Shown here piece by piece: positions 1 through 7,642 of a stretch of 9,434 nucleotides of DNA. The position numbers and the translations under genes were made by a program. Origin of the DNA: Lachnospiraceae bacterium (GTDB lineage Bacteria; Bacillota; Clostridia; Lachnospirales; Lachnospiraceae); NCBI GenBank assembly GCA_900772675.1, contig CAAGRM010000253.1, positions 1-9,434 on the forward strand, in the 5' to 3' direction. Under the pieces are notes generated by a model. The model was not told the DNA's origin and did not search any database. It saw nothing but the letters and a program-made list of their open reading frames with translations. Each line of letters begins with the position of its first letter. The first letter of the stretch is position 1.

Positions 1-559
1 ACCCTGCTCCCGCGCCTCCCATCCAGAGAAAAGGCAGATAACCCGGATGGGAAATAAAAATCAAAAAGGCGCAGATTCCAAGCAGAATAATTGCCGTACT
101 TAAGTTGTTGCTTCCGACAAGCGCTGCAAGTGGCAGCGTACAAAGTACCGCCTTCGCCATAAACCAGAAACGATCCGACCGGCCTTTTGTATGCTCCATG
201 ACCCACGGAAGGAAGAGAATCACCGCCATCTTGGCAAATTCCGATGGCTGGAAGGACAAAGGACCCATTTTCAGCCACCGCTTTGAGCCGTTATACTCGC
301 TTCCGAAAAAGAGCACCGCCGTTGAAAGTACAAGCGATACTGCATAGAACCACGGTGCCAGTGCGAACAGCCGCCGGTAATCCATTTTTGCAACCGTGTA
401 CATGCCGATTACACCAAGTACGCTTGCAAACAGCTGTTTTTTGAAATAATAAGCCGGGTCATGGAACCTGACCCGGCCATGATACGCGCTGGCACTGTAC
501 AGAATCGCAAGGCCGAGGCCAAGCAGAATCCATACCGTCACCAGCAGCGTTCCATCCAT
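1..559 (-). CDS. ftsW: FtsW/SpoVE-type SEDS peptidoglycan glycosyltransferase, N-terminal part (cut by left edge)
   Basis: SEDS-family polytopic membrane protein that polymerises lipid II into glycan strands at the septum together with a class B PBP. Translating the minus strand from the ATG at 559 gives 186 open codons to the window edge. Visible are a first membrane segment (about residues 4-22) ending in LYSASAY, the family signature NGSKRWLKMGPLSFQPSEFAK at 90-110 split around the conserved RW and FQPSE, and further hydrophobic segments at about 43-58, 70-86, 110-121 and 134-149. The usual PDLGTA-like stretch appears as NNLSTA (151-156). It follows murD, the position of spoVE in Bacillus. 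The start is uncertain: AGAAGG lies 14 nt upstream of the ATG, and GTG codons at 583 and 592 are in frame. The 118-nt gap to murD holds no terminator that I can see. The family is certain; the vegetative or sporulation role is not. Confidence 0.93.
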   Translation of the reverse strand, partial: MDGTLLVTVWILLGLGLAILYSASAYHGRVRFHDPAYYFKKQLFASVLGVIGMYTVAKMDYRRLFALAPWFYAVSLVLSTAVLFFGSEYNGSKRWLKMGPLSFQPSEFAKMAVILFLPWVMEHTKGRSDRFWFMAKAVLCTLPLAALVGSNNLSTAIILLGICAFLIFISHPGYLPFLWMGGAGAG

Positions 560-677
560 TTTTTTCTTTTTTTCCTTCTGCACCCGCGCCACACCCGTTG
601 TATCATCGGTTCAGCATATGCAGCTTTCTGCAACAGTATGACTTCTGTTTGCCTTCTTCGTGTGCCACAGAGCGTAT

Positions 678-2045
678 TTAGAGTTCTTTTACATACTCCT
701 TAAACAGCTCGCCGCGCTGCTCATAGCCCTTAAACTGATCCCAGCTTGCACATGCCGGGGAGAGAAGAACCGCATCACCCGAATGGGCTCTGTCATGGCA
801 GATCTGTACCGCTTCTTTTAAGTTGTCTGCCATGATGATATCGTGAAATCCGACGCTTTCTGCCGCTTTTGCAATCTTCTCTCTGGTATCTCCAATCAGA
901 ACCAGCAGGCGCACCTTACCGTCGAAGGCCTGAATCCATTCTTCGTATGTGGACTGCTTGTCATATCCGCCACCAATCAGAAAGGTCGGACGGTTCATGG
1001 CCTGGATCCCCTTGATTGCCGCATCCGGGTTTGTTCCCTTGGAATCGTTGTAATATGCTACGCCATCCTTCTCACAGACATACTCAATCCGGTGCTCGAC
1101 ACCTGCAAATTCCTGAATCACTTTTCGGACGGTTTCCAGCGGAACGCCCGCGTGAAGTGCCATGGCAGACGCAACCATGACATTTTCAAAATTATGTAAG
1201 CCAAGCAGCTTTAAATCATCCGTTCTGGTCAGCAGCTTTGTCTCACCGTTCTTCGCGATGCGGATCTCGCCATCCTGATAATAAATACCGTTCTTTAACG
1301 CACGCAGGCTGGAGAAGTACATAACCTGAACTTTTTTCTCTGCCATCAGCTTTTCGCCGAATGGGCGAAGGATTTCGTCCTCATAATTCAATACGCAGAG
1401 ATCGTCCATCGTCTGATTTTCCGTGATACATTCTTTGACACGGATATACTCTTCCATTGTGTGATGGCGGTTCAGATGATCCTCGGTAATATTTGTGATC
1501 GCACTTGCTGCCGGATGAAATTCCTGAATCGTTTCAAGCTGGAAGCTGCTGATTTCCGCAACCGTTACCGTATCATCGGTTGTATCAAGTGCTGCCGATG
1601 TATACGGTGTTCCAATGTTTCCGACAACCGCCACTTTCGGCTGGTATGCTCTCATAATTTCGCCAAGAAGCGATGTCGTTGTGGTCTTTCCGTTTGTACC
1701 CGTGATTGCAAGTACCTTTCCGCGGCTCACCTGATACGCTAATTCCACCTCACCGATAACCGGAATCTCTTTTTCTTTCATCTTGAGAACAATCGGCAGA
1801 TCTGTCGGAACACCAGGACTTAAAACGACAAGATCGAGGCTGTCCACCATTTCTTCCGGGAGTTCTCCCAAAACAACCTCCACATGATCGCGGCTCTCCA
1901 GTTTCTTTAAAATTTCTTCTTTTTCAAGCTTATCATTTCCATCGTAAAGAACGACAGAAGCGCCTTTCTTATTCAGCAGCTTCTCCGCTGCGATTCCACT
2001 CTTTCCGGTTCCGAAAACCAGTACTTTTTTTCCTGTGAAAATCAT
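678..2045 (-). CDS. murD: UDP-N-acetylmuramoyl-L-alanine:D-glutamate ligase MurD
   Basis: Cytoplasmic Mur ligase that adds D-glutamate to UDP-MurNAc-L-Ala using ATP. The protein has 455 residues from the chosen start, the usual MurD length. An N-terminal Rossmann-like UDP-binding domain carries GTGKSG at 12-17. The central ATPase P-loop is GTNGKTTTT (116-124). DHLNRH is followed by a lysine at about 204 in YIRVKE, matching the lysine that is carbamylated in this family. The C-terminal domain shows EHRIEYV (317-323), NDSKGTNPD (333-341), GGGYDK and LSPACASWDQFKGYEQRG (428-445, with the conserved S, D and RG). The ATG at 2060 is also in frame, but GGAGG at 2054-2058 overlaps it and sits 8 nt before the ATG at 2045, so the latter is preferred. 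It lies between mraY and ftsW. I see no oddity in the catalytic motifs. Confidence 0.97.
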   Translation of the reverse strand: MIFTGKKVLVFGTGKSGIAAEKLLNKKGASVVLYDGNDKLEKEEILKKLESRDHVEVVLGELPEEMVDSLDLVVLSPGVPTDLPIVLKMKEKEIPVIGEVELAYQVSRGKVLAITGTNGKTTTTSLLGEIMRAYQPKVAVVGNIGTPYTSAALDTTDDTVTVAEISSFQLETIQEFHPAASAITNITEDHLNRHHTMEEYIRVKECITENQTMDDLCVLNYEDEILRPFGEKLMAEKKVQVMYFSSLRALKNGIYYQDGEIRIAKNGETKLLTRTDDLKLLGLHNFENVMVASAMALHAGVPLETVRKVIQEFAGVEHRIEYVCEKDGVAYYNDSKGTNPDAAIKGIQAMNRPTFLIGGGYDKQSTYEEWIQAFDGKVRLLVLIGDTREKIAKAAESVGFHDIIMADNLKEAVQICHDRAHSGDAVLLSPACASWDQFKGYEQRGELFKEYVKEL

Positions 2046-2053
2046 GTTTTTAA

Positions 2054-2058
2054 CCTCC
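2054..2058 (-). promoter_or_regulatory. Ribosome binding site fixing the murD start
   Basis: GGAGG lies 8 nt upstream of the ATG at 2045 and overlaps the earlier in-frame ATG at 2060. The earlier ATG has only a weak purine run before it, so translation probably begins at MIFTGKK. Confidence 0.8.
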
Positions 2059-2126
2059 ATCTATCTTTATTTCATGTACTCCCTCATCTCACAGCCGCAA
2101 GTGCAGACAGTTTCCGGGAATACAGT

Positions 2127-3083
2127 TTAGATCCCCATCAATGCAATCAGGCATAAGATTGCTGTGATTGTGGAAAAAACGGTCACAATCTGTGTTTCTG
2201 ACCAGCCCATCAGTTCAAAATGGTGATGGATCGGCGTCATTTTAAAAATCCGTTTTCCTTTTGTCAGCTTAAAGAACGACACCTGCAGAATCACGGAGAG
2301 AATCTCCATCATATAAATAAATCCGATCAGCGGCAGAAACAGCGGCAGGCGCAAAAAGCACGCCATTCCCGCAAGGAAACCGCCAAGTGCCAGACTTCCG
2401 GTATCCCCCATAAAAACACGGGCCGGAAATACGTTAAATACCAGAAAGCCAAGCAGGCTTCCGATAACCGCAAGAGAAGACGGTGAAAAGCCGTTTCCGA
2501 GACCGATCGATGCGATGGAAAAGAAAACGGCATTTAAAATTGTCACACTCGCCGCAAGCCCGTCAATGCCGTCGGTAAAATTAACTCCATTGACCGTTCC
2601 GAGAATCACAAATGCATAAAACGGGATCGTAAGAATCCCTGCATCCAGCTCTTTCCCGGGAAGAAACGGAATGCGCATCCGAAGCGGAATCCCGGAAAAA
2701 CGGACCAGATACCACAAAAAAACTGCGGTGATGACTGCCTGCAGTGCCATTTTCTGTTTCGGATACAGTCCGTCGCAGCGGTGCAGCACAACTTTCAGAT
2801 AGTCATCGAGAAAGCCGATGATTCCAAAGCCAAGCGTCAGAAACAGCACCGGAATGACTTCGATTCCCTCTTTTCGAAAGAGCAGAGAAACTACGGTATC
2901 CGCTGCCAGAAACATCACGCCGCCCATCGTCGGGGTTCCCGCTTTTTTCTGATGGCTCGGCACACCTTCTTCCCGCTCCTTCTGCCCCGCTTTGACTTTT
3001 CGCAAAAACGGGATCAGAACCGGACCCAGCGTCAGACTGATGCCAAAGGAAAGAAGAACCGGCAGGATCATTTCTCTTTTCAT
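2127..3083 (-). CDS. mraY: Phospho-N-acetylmuramoyl-pentapeptide transferase MraY
   Basis: Integral membrane enzyme that transfers phospho-MurNAc-pentapeptide from UDP to undecaprenyl phosphate, making lipid I on the cytoplasmic face. The 318-residue protein has the expected polytopic hydrophobic profile and all the family signatures: SHQKKAGTPTMGG near residues 43-55, the Mg-binding FLDDYLK (91-97), NFTDGIDGLA (168-177), FMGDTGSL (224-231) and the TPIHHHFEL loop with its triple histidine (286-288). An in-frame ATG at 3116 would add 11 residues, but AGAGGT sits 6 nt before the ATG at 3083, and MKREMILPV matches the short N-terminus usual in MraY. The gene lies 67 nt after the second PBP and 81 nt before murD. 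murE and murF, which often precede mraY in dcw clusters, are absent here and must be encoded elsewhere. Confidence 0.97.
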   Translation of the reverse strand: MKREMILPVLLSFGISLTLGPVLIPFLRKVKAGQKEREEGVPSHQKKAGTPTMGGVMFLAADTVVSLLFRKEGIEVIPVLFLTLGFGIIGFLDDYLKVVLHRCDGLYPKQKMALQAVITAVFLWYLVRFSGIPLRMRIPFLPGKELDAGILTIPFYAFVILGTVNGVNFTDGIDGLAASVTILNAVFFSIASIGLGNGFSPSSLAVIGSLLGFLVFNVFPARVFMGDTGSLALGGFLAGMACFLRLPLFLPLIGFIYMMEILSVILQVSFFKLTKGKRIFKMTPIHHHFELMGWSETQIVTVFSTITAILCLIALMGI

Positions 3084-3089
3084 AAACGC

Positions 3090-3095
3090 ACCTCT
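3090..3095 (-). promoter_or_regulatory. Ribosome binding site fixing the mraY start
   Basis: AGAGGT, within the purine-rich AAGGAAGAGGT, is 6 nt upstream of the ATG at 3083. The alternative ATG at 3116 has no comparable site, so the shorter MraY is preferred. Confidence 0.72.
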
Positions 3096-3150
3096 TCCTT
3101 TTTGTACAGACCGCATACGGAACAGGCATGTATTTTTCTCTCTAACCTAT

Positions 3151-4902
3151 TCAGTATATAGCTTTTTGTTCTGTTTCGCAACCTTCTTTTACAATCCCGA
3201 GATACGGGAGCACATTGGAAAAGATATCACGGATCACCGGCGCGCAGATCGTTCCTCCGTAATAAACTCCCTGCGGATTGCGGATGATGCAAAGGCCAAG
3301 CACCGTCGGATGGTCGGTCGGCGTAAATCCAAGGAACGAGGAAATATAGCGGTTTGCACTTCTTGGGAGTGTTTGCGAGGTTGCTGTTTTTCCGCCGATA
3401 GAATATCCTTCCAGATACGCATTTTTTCCAGATCCCTCCGAAATGACACTTTCCAGAATTTTTCGGACAGCCTGCGAGGTTTCTTCCGAAAGAATTCCTT
3501 CTTTTTCCGCAAATTCCAGATGCTTCACCACATTTCCTTTTTCATCGAGGACATCGGATGCGATATGCGGAGTCACCATTTTTCCGCCATTGACCAGCGC
3601 AGAGACCGTCGCGGCAAGCCGGATCGGTGTAATCTGGAAGGACTGGCCAAATGCCATCGTTGCAAGCTCTACCTCACCAATATTTTCCTCTTTGTGCATA
3701 ATTGTTGATGCCTCACCCGGCAGATCAATGCCCGTCTTTTCCATCAAACCGAACTTGCAAAAGAAATCATAGAATTTTTCCACGCCAAGCCGCAACCCCA
3801 CCTCAATAAACACCGGGTTACACGAGTTCTGTGCCCCCTGTACAAAGGTTTCAGCTCCGTGCCCTGTCCGCTTGTGGCAATGGATCCGGCGATCCTCCAC
3901 AATTTTATAGCCAGGACAGAAAAAGGAATCCGATGGAGCCACAACACCCTCTGAGAGCCCGGCGGCCATCGTGATGATTTTAAACGTGGAACCCGGCTCA
4001 TACGTATCGTTGATGCAGGCATTCCTCCACATCTGGTTCTGCAGATCCTGTATTTCTTTTTCGGTGAGCCCCGTTGTATCTTCCTGCAGCGTAAACGGAT
4101 CGTTCAGGTCAAATTCGGGCACATTGACACACGCATAGATTTCGCCGTTCTGCGGATTCATCAGCAAAATCGAAACACTGTCTGCCTGCTTTTCCTCCAT
4201 CGCTTTTTCCGCCGCCTGCTGGCAGTATGCCTGAATATTGGCATCCAGACTAATCCTCAGATCCCTCCCTGCCACCGGCTCCTGACGCCTCTCCCCCATC
4301 CCGTTCTGCTCGATTCCGCGTGCATCCGTCGTCGTCAGAATTTTCCCATTGATACCCTTTAAAATCTCCTCATATTCCACCTCCAGCCCGATAATTCCCT
4401 GATTATCCCCACCGGTAAAGCCGATGACGCGCGATGCCAGCTTCCCTTTCGGATAATAACGCTTAAAATCCTCATCCACCTTTACCCCCTTATAACCGTA
4501 CGACCGGATCCTGTCTCCTGTCTCCTTGTCCACATTCGTCCTGACACGCTCGATGGAAGAGCGCTTCTTCACTCTTTTGCGCGCCGCCTCTTCTGTGATC
4601 CCAAGCTCCCTGGCAAGCATCTCGATTACTCTTTGCGGTTCCTCGATCTGGCTGTGAATGACGGAAATCGTACAGACCGTACGATTTGCTGCCAGCACCT
4701 CCCCATTCACATCGAGAATCCGCCCACGCGCTGCCTTGATATCACGCTCCCGCTCGTGCAGATCATCCGCCTTTTCCGAATAATAGACAGATCGGAATAC
4801 ACACAGATACACCAGTCTTCCGGCAAGTCCGATCATCATTCCCATACAAAGAGCCCATAAAAGAACCGTCTTTTTCCGGTGATACGTTTTGTTTTTACGC
4901 AT
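3151..4902 (-). CDS. spoVD: Class B penicillin-binding protein, SpoVD-like by position, with variant KTA motif
   Basis: Bitopic D,D-transpeptidase that would cross-link peptidoglycan outside the membrane. A basic cytoplasmic tail (MRKNKTYHRKK) precedes a membrane segment at about 13-34, then a PBP dimerisation domain opening with AARGRILDVNGEVLA, then the transpeptidase domain. The active-site motif is STFK (nucleophile Ser305, Lys308) and the second motif is SCN (360-362). The third motif reads KTAT (505-508), where the family normally has KTGT. Cysteines at 329 and 342 flank a loop after the active serine; the neighbouring PBP has the same pair. No PASTA domain follows, and the protein ends at 583 residues. 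In Bacillus the order ftsL-pbpB-spoVD places SpoVD here, but this protein lacks the SpoVD PASTA domain, so the symbol rests on synteny. ATGs at 4926 and 4914 are in frame; GGGG 6 nt before the ATG at 4902 and the typical tail favour 4902. Confidence 0.92.
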   Translation of the reverse strand: MRKNKTYHRKKTVLLWALCMGMMIGLAGRLVYLCVFRSVYYSEKADDLHERERDIKAARGRILDVNGEVLAANRTVCTISVIHSQIEEPQRVIEMLARELGITEEAARKRVKKRSSIERVRTNVDKETGDRIRSYGYKGVKVDEDFKRYYPKGKLASRVIGFTGGDNQGIIGLEVEYEEILKGINGKILTTTDARGIEQNGMGERRQEPVAGRDLRISLDANIQAYCQQAAEKAMEEKQADSVSILLMNPQNGEIYACVNVPEFDLNDPFTLQEDTTGLTEKEIQDLQNQMWRNACINDTYEPGSTFKIITMAAGLSEGVVAPSDSFFCPGYKIVEDRRIHCHKRTGHGAETFVQGAQNSCNPVFIEVGLRLGVEKFYDFFCKFGLMEKTGIDLPGEASTIMHKEENIGEVELATMAFGQSFQITPIRLAATVSALVNGGKMVTPHIASDVLDEKGNVVKHLEFAEKEGILSEETSQAVRKILESVISEGSGKNAYLEGYSIGGKTATSQTLPRSANRYISSFLGFTPTDHPTVLGLCIIRNPQGVYYGGTICAPVIRDIFSNVLPYLGIVKEGCETEQKAIY

Positions 4903-4907
4903 AGAAT

Positions 4908-4959
4908 ACCCCATAGCCGAATCCATTATGATAACACTATATGGAAACTGCTATGGGGT
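4908..4959 (-). promoter_or_regulatory. Inverted repeat spanning the start region of the second PBP gene (possible translation-control hairpin)
   Basis: The sequence shows a perfect 10-bp inverted repeat, ACCCCATAGC at 4908-4917 and GCTATGGGGT at 4950-4959, with a 32-nt loop. A second 5-bp stem lies inside it (4922-4926 with 4941-4945). In the transcript the 3' arm contains the GGGG that is the only plausible ribosome site for the ATG at 4902, and the inner stem contains the ATG at 4926. A folded RNA would therefore mask translation initiation. No T-tract follows in the operon direction, so it is not an intrinsic terminator. The repeat is observed; the control role is inference. Confidence 0.55.
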
Positions 4960-4979
4960 TATGTCTTTTGTTCTTCTGT

Positions 4980-7094
4980 TCAGTTCATAAGATCAAGATC
5001 ATCGTTTGTCAGACCTCCGGTCTCCATGTTACTGTTTTCTGTACGATTCTCTGTATTGTCTCCCTGTACCGGTGCCGATACATTCGGATCATTTACGCCG
5101 GTCTCAGAGCCTTCTCCCGTCGCACTGTCCGTATCATCCGGAAATACGTTCAGATACGGCAGAAGTTCGGTATAAATCTCTTTTACGATTTCCTGTGCCA
5201 GTACACTATTCGCCTGATTTTCTACATCCGGCTCATCCACAATCGCGTAAACAACCGCTTTCGGATTTTCTACCGGCGCAAATCCTATAAAAGAAACAAG
5301 ATATTTTCCGTTGCCACGCGGATATTTCTGTGCGGTACCTGTTTTTCCTCCCATGGTATAGCCGGCAACCTTTGCACTCTGACCGGATCCCTCGTCTACA
5401 ACTTCCTGAAGGAAGCCTCTTAATTTATCACTGATTTCCGCAGAAACCGTCTGGCGGATCAGATTCGGCTCGTTGCTTTCGACAACAGCTCCCGTACTGT
5501 CGGTAATGTTTTTCATCACATGCGGCTGATAATAGTTTCCACCATTGATCAGGGCAGAAAACGCTGCAGCCTGCTGAATCATCGTCACCGTATATCCCTG
5601 ACCGAAGGTGCTTGTCGCAAGCTCTGTCGGCCCCATGGTATCCTCTGTGTGAACCAGGCCGTACGCCTCACCCGGCAGATCAATTCCGGTCAGACTGCCG
5701 AATCCGAAAATATCCTGATAACGGATAAATTCCGCTGCTCCCATCTTCTGTCCGATCTGCATCATACCGGCATTGCAGGAATTTTTCAGCACATCTGCAG
5801 GTGTCTGCAGACCATGAGTTCCCGGATAGGATCCACAGCGGATCATCTGTCCTGAGATCATTTCATAGCCTTCGCAGTCAAACAGCGAATCGTCATCAAT
5901 GGCGTTGATGGCATATGCAGCAGCCATATTCATCGGTTTCGCCGTCGAACCCGGCTCGTAAGCATCGGAAATGCAGTAATTCTTCCAGATGGCGCTTAAT
6001 GCCTCCATCGTCTGCTCATCATTCATCGCATCAATTTCTTCCTGCGAATAAAACGGTGTCAGGTCTCGCGGATTATTCAGGTCATACCAGTCAGAGGAAT
6101 CCATGCCAAGAATTTCTCCGTTATTCGGGTCCATCACAACAACAGCGATATTATTTGCTGCTTTTGTCTCGCGGTTTGTTTCGGTATCCGACTCATCTGC
6201 TCCGTTCTGCACATGAATCTTTTCATTGTAGTTCTCGATCGCTGTACGAATGATCTTCTGGATATTCACATCAATCGTTGTCACCACGTTTTTTCCCGGT
6301 TGAGCCTCGATGATCGTCTGCTCCATGTTCGCATCTTCGTTATAATACCCAAACTGACGACCGTTCACACCGTTCAAAATGCTGGAATAATAGCCCTCAA
6401 TTCCCCAATCGGCCGTATCCCCGGAATACGTAAAGCCAATCAGATCGCAGGCAAGCGAGTTCAACGGATACGACCTCTGATAGGATTCCTCAAACCAGAC
6501 GCCCCGAATATTGGCGCGGTACGCCTTTTCCGCCTGTTCCGACTCGTCGAGTTCCTTCTTTTTTTTGTCTGCGTATTCGTTCACATAGGCCTCAAACGCT
6601 TTTTTTGCATCCATGGAAACATTTTTCGCAAGAACCTGATATTGACTGTTTTTCGTGGTTTCATCTGTCAGTCGGCTGCGAAGATCTGTTTCATCGAGTC
6701 CGAAATACTTGACCAGCGCCGCCACTGTCGGTTCAATATATGGCGTCGTGTCCTGTTTCTCTTCATTTTTTACAGTCGTATTGGTAAGCTTGCAGTCAAG
6801 AATAACATTGTAGACCTTCTCACTCGTCGCTAAAATAGTTCCGTTCCGGTCTGTAATATTTCCCCTCTGGAATGGGATCGTCCTGCTGTCATAGGACTGC
6901 TGGGTCTGGCTTAAGACCTGTCTTTCGTATTTTTCTCCTTTTGTGGCATTCACATACGTAATATCAATCGCTAAAGCAACAAAAACCAGCATCACTCCCA
7001 AAAAGAGTGCTACCAGTTTTCTGCTCATCCGCCCACTTGTCTTCCGTCTCCGGAATGCCCCGCTTCGTCTTTTCTTTTTTTTCTGTTTACTCAC
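4980..7094 (-). CDS. ftsI: Class B penicillin-binding protein, FtsI/PBP2B-like septal transpeptidase
   Basis: Bitopic D,D-transpeptidase of 704 residues, placed directly after ftsL as pbpB is in Bacillus, so probably the divisional enzyme that pairs with FtsW. A very basic cytoplasmic tail (residues 1-25) precedes a membrane segment at about 26-48. The dimerisation domain begins near RGNITDRNGTILATS (78-92) and contains a lysine- and glutamate-rich insertion near 175-192. The transpeptidase domain has intact motifs: STAK with Ser383 and Lys386, SCN at 439-441 and KTGT at 584-587. Cysteines 407 and 420 bracket the loop after the active serine. The last 55 residues or so are acidic and polar, probably disordered, and there is no PASTA domain. 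Translation starts at GTG (7094); an AGGTGA site overlaps the ftsL stop codon 8 nt upstream, suggesting coupled translation. Class is certain; the exact orthology to PbpB/FtsI is inferred from synteny. Confidence 0.95.
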   Translation of the reverse strand: MSKQKKKKRRSGAFRRRKTSGRMSRKLVALFLGVMLVFVALAIDITYVNATKGEKYERQVLSQTQQSYDSRTIPFQRGNITDRNGTILATSEKVYNVILDCKLTNTTVKNEEKQDTTPYIEPTVAALVKYFGLDETDLRSRLTDETTKNSQYQVLAKNVSMDAKKAFEAYVNEYADKKKKELDESEQAEKAYRANIRGVWFEESYQRSYPLNSLACDLIGFTYSGDTADWGIEGYYSSILNGVNGRQFGYYNEDANMEQTIIEAQPGKNVVTTIDVNIQKIIRTAIENYNEKIHVQNGADESDTETNRETKAANNIAVVVMDPNNGEILGMDSSDWYDLNNPRDLTPFYSQEEIDAMNDEQTMEALSAIWKNYCISDAYEPGSTAKPMNMAAAYAINAIDDDSLFDCEGYEMISGQMIRCGSYPGTHGLQTPADVLKNSCNAGMMQIGQKMGAAEFIRYQDIFGFGSLTGIDLPGEAYGLVHTEDTMGPTELATSTFGQGYTVTMIQQAAAFSALINGGNYYQPHVMKNITDSTGAVVESNEPNLIRQTVSAEISDKLRGFLQEVVDEGSGQSAKVAGYTMGGKTGTAQKYPRGNGKYLVSFIGFAPVENPKAVVYAIVDEPDVENQANSVLAQEIVKEIYTELLPYLNVFPDDTDSATGEGSETGVNDPNVSAPVQGDNTENRTENSNMETGGLTNDDLDLMN

Positions 7095-7102
7095 ATTTTC
7101 AC

Positions 7103-7612
7103 CTATTTCGCATCCGGAACATCCTGATACTGTCTCACATAGCTGTTTTCTGAATCATCGAAATAAATCACCTGTGACTCATCTGCATATTTCATGCCGA
7201 GCCGGTTTTGCGCTGCCTCTTTCACGGCCTCAAGGTCCTCGGAGGCAACCGTTGTATTGTAATAGGCGTCATTATCCGCCTTCAGATCACTCAGTTCTTT
7301 TTCCTTGCTGGTAATATCCTCTGCCTGCGTGGTAACCACGGTCTGCAGTTTGACATACGCAACACACGCTGCAACACACAGGATGCAGACAACAGCAAGA
7401 AAAATCGCGTAGCCGGCACTGATCTGTGTCGCCCGTGCCCGATTTCTTCTTGTCTGACTGCTTACACTCGGTCTGAGATGCTGCGCTTCTTCCGGTCTTT
7501 CCTGTGGCTGTGCCGCAAGACGCCGCACTGCATTTCCGTCCTCATACGTATCCCGCGCAGAACGATTCGTTCTATCTGTCGAATTTACCCTTCCATCTGC
7601 CCGTCTGGCCAT
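7103..7612 (-). CDS. ftsL: FtsL-like divisome protein
   Basis: Small bitopic membrane protein expected to scaffold the septal synthase with DivIC/FtsB-type and DivIB/FtsQ-type partners. The 169 residues comprise a long polar, arginine-rich cytoplasmic tail (1-64), one membrane segment at about 66-86 rich in alanine, valine and cysteine, an extracytoplasmic heptad-like stretch (about 88-116, with TTQAEDITSKEKELSDLKAD) and a short end domain containing AAQNRLGMKYADESQVIYF, the pattern seen at the end of FtsL proteins. Sequence identity in this family is low, so the call rests on topology plus position between rsmH and the first PBP. AAGGAGA lies 11 nt before the ATG, a slightly long spacing. 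The cytoplasmic tail is longer than in many FtsL proteins. The gap to rsmH is 30 nt and to the PBP 8 nt. Confidence 0.88.
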   Translation of the reverse strand: MARRADGRVNSTDRTNRSARDTYEDGNAVRRLAAQPQERPEEAQHLRPSVSSQTRRNRARATQISAGYAIFLAVVCILCVAACVAYVKLQTVVTTQAEDITSKEKELSDLKADNDAYYNTTVASEDLEAVKEAAQNRLGMKYADESQVIYFDDSENSYVRQYQDVPDAK

Positions 7613-7642
7613 AACTTTTTTTGTCTCCTTCGTGCCGAGCCG

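Noticed and set aside
2060..2091. Tiny minus-strand frames with ribosome-like sites in the mraY-murD gap (MREYMK, or just ATGAAATAA)
   Set aside because: Two to six codons with no conservation evidence; a similar ATGAAATAG after GAGGAG near 9220 suggests chance in A-rich spacers.
2992..3708. Long plus-strand open frame (238 codons) opposite the mraY start and the second PBP
   Set aside because: It lies antisense to two clearly conserved genes, has no family motif, and its arginine- and serine-rich composition is typical of a shadow frame.
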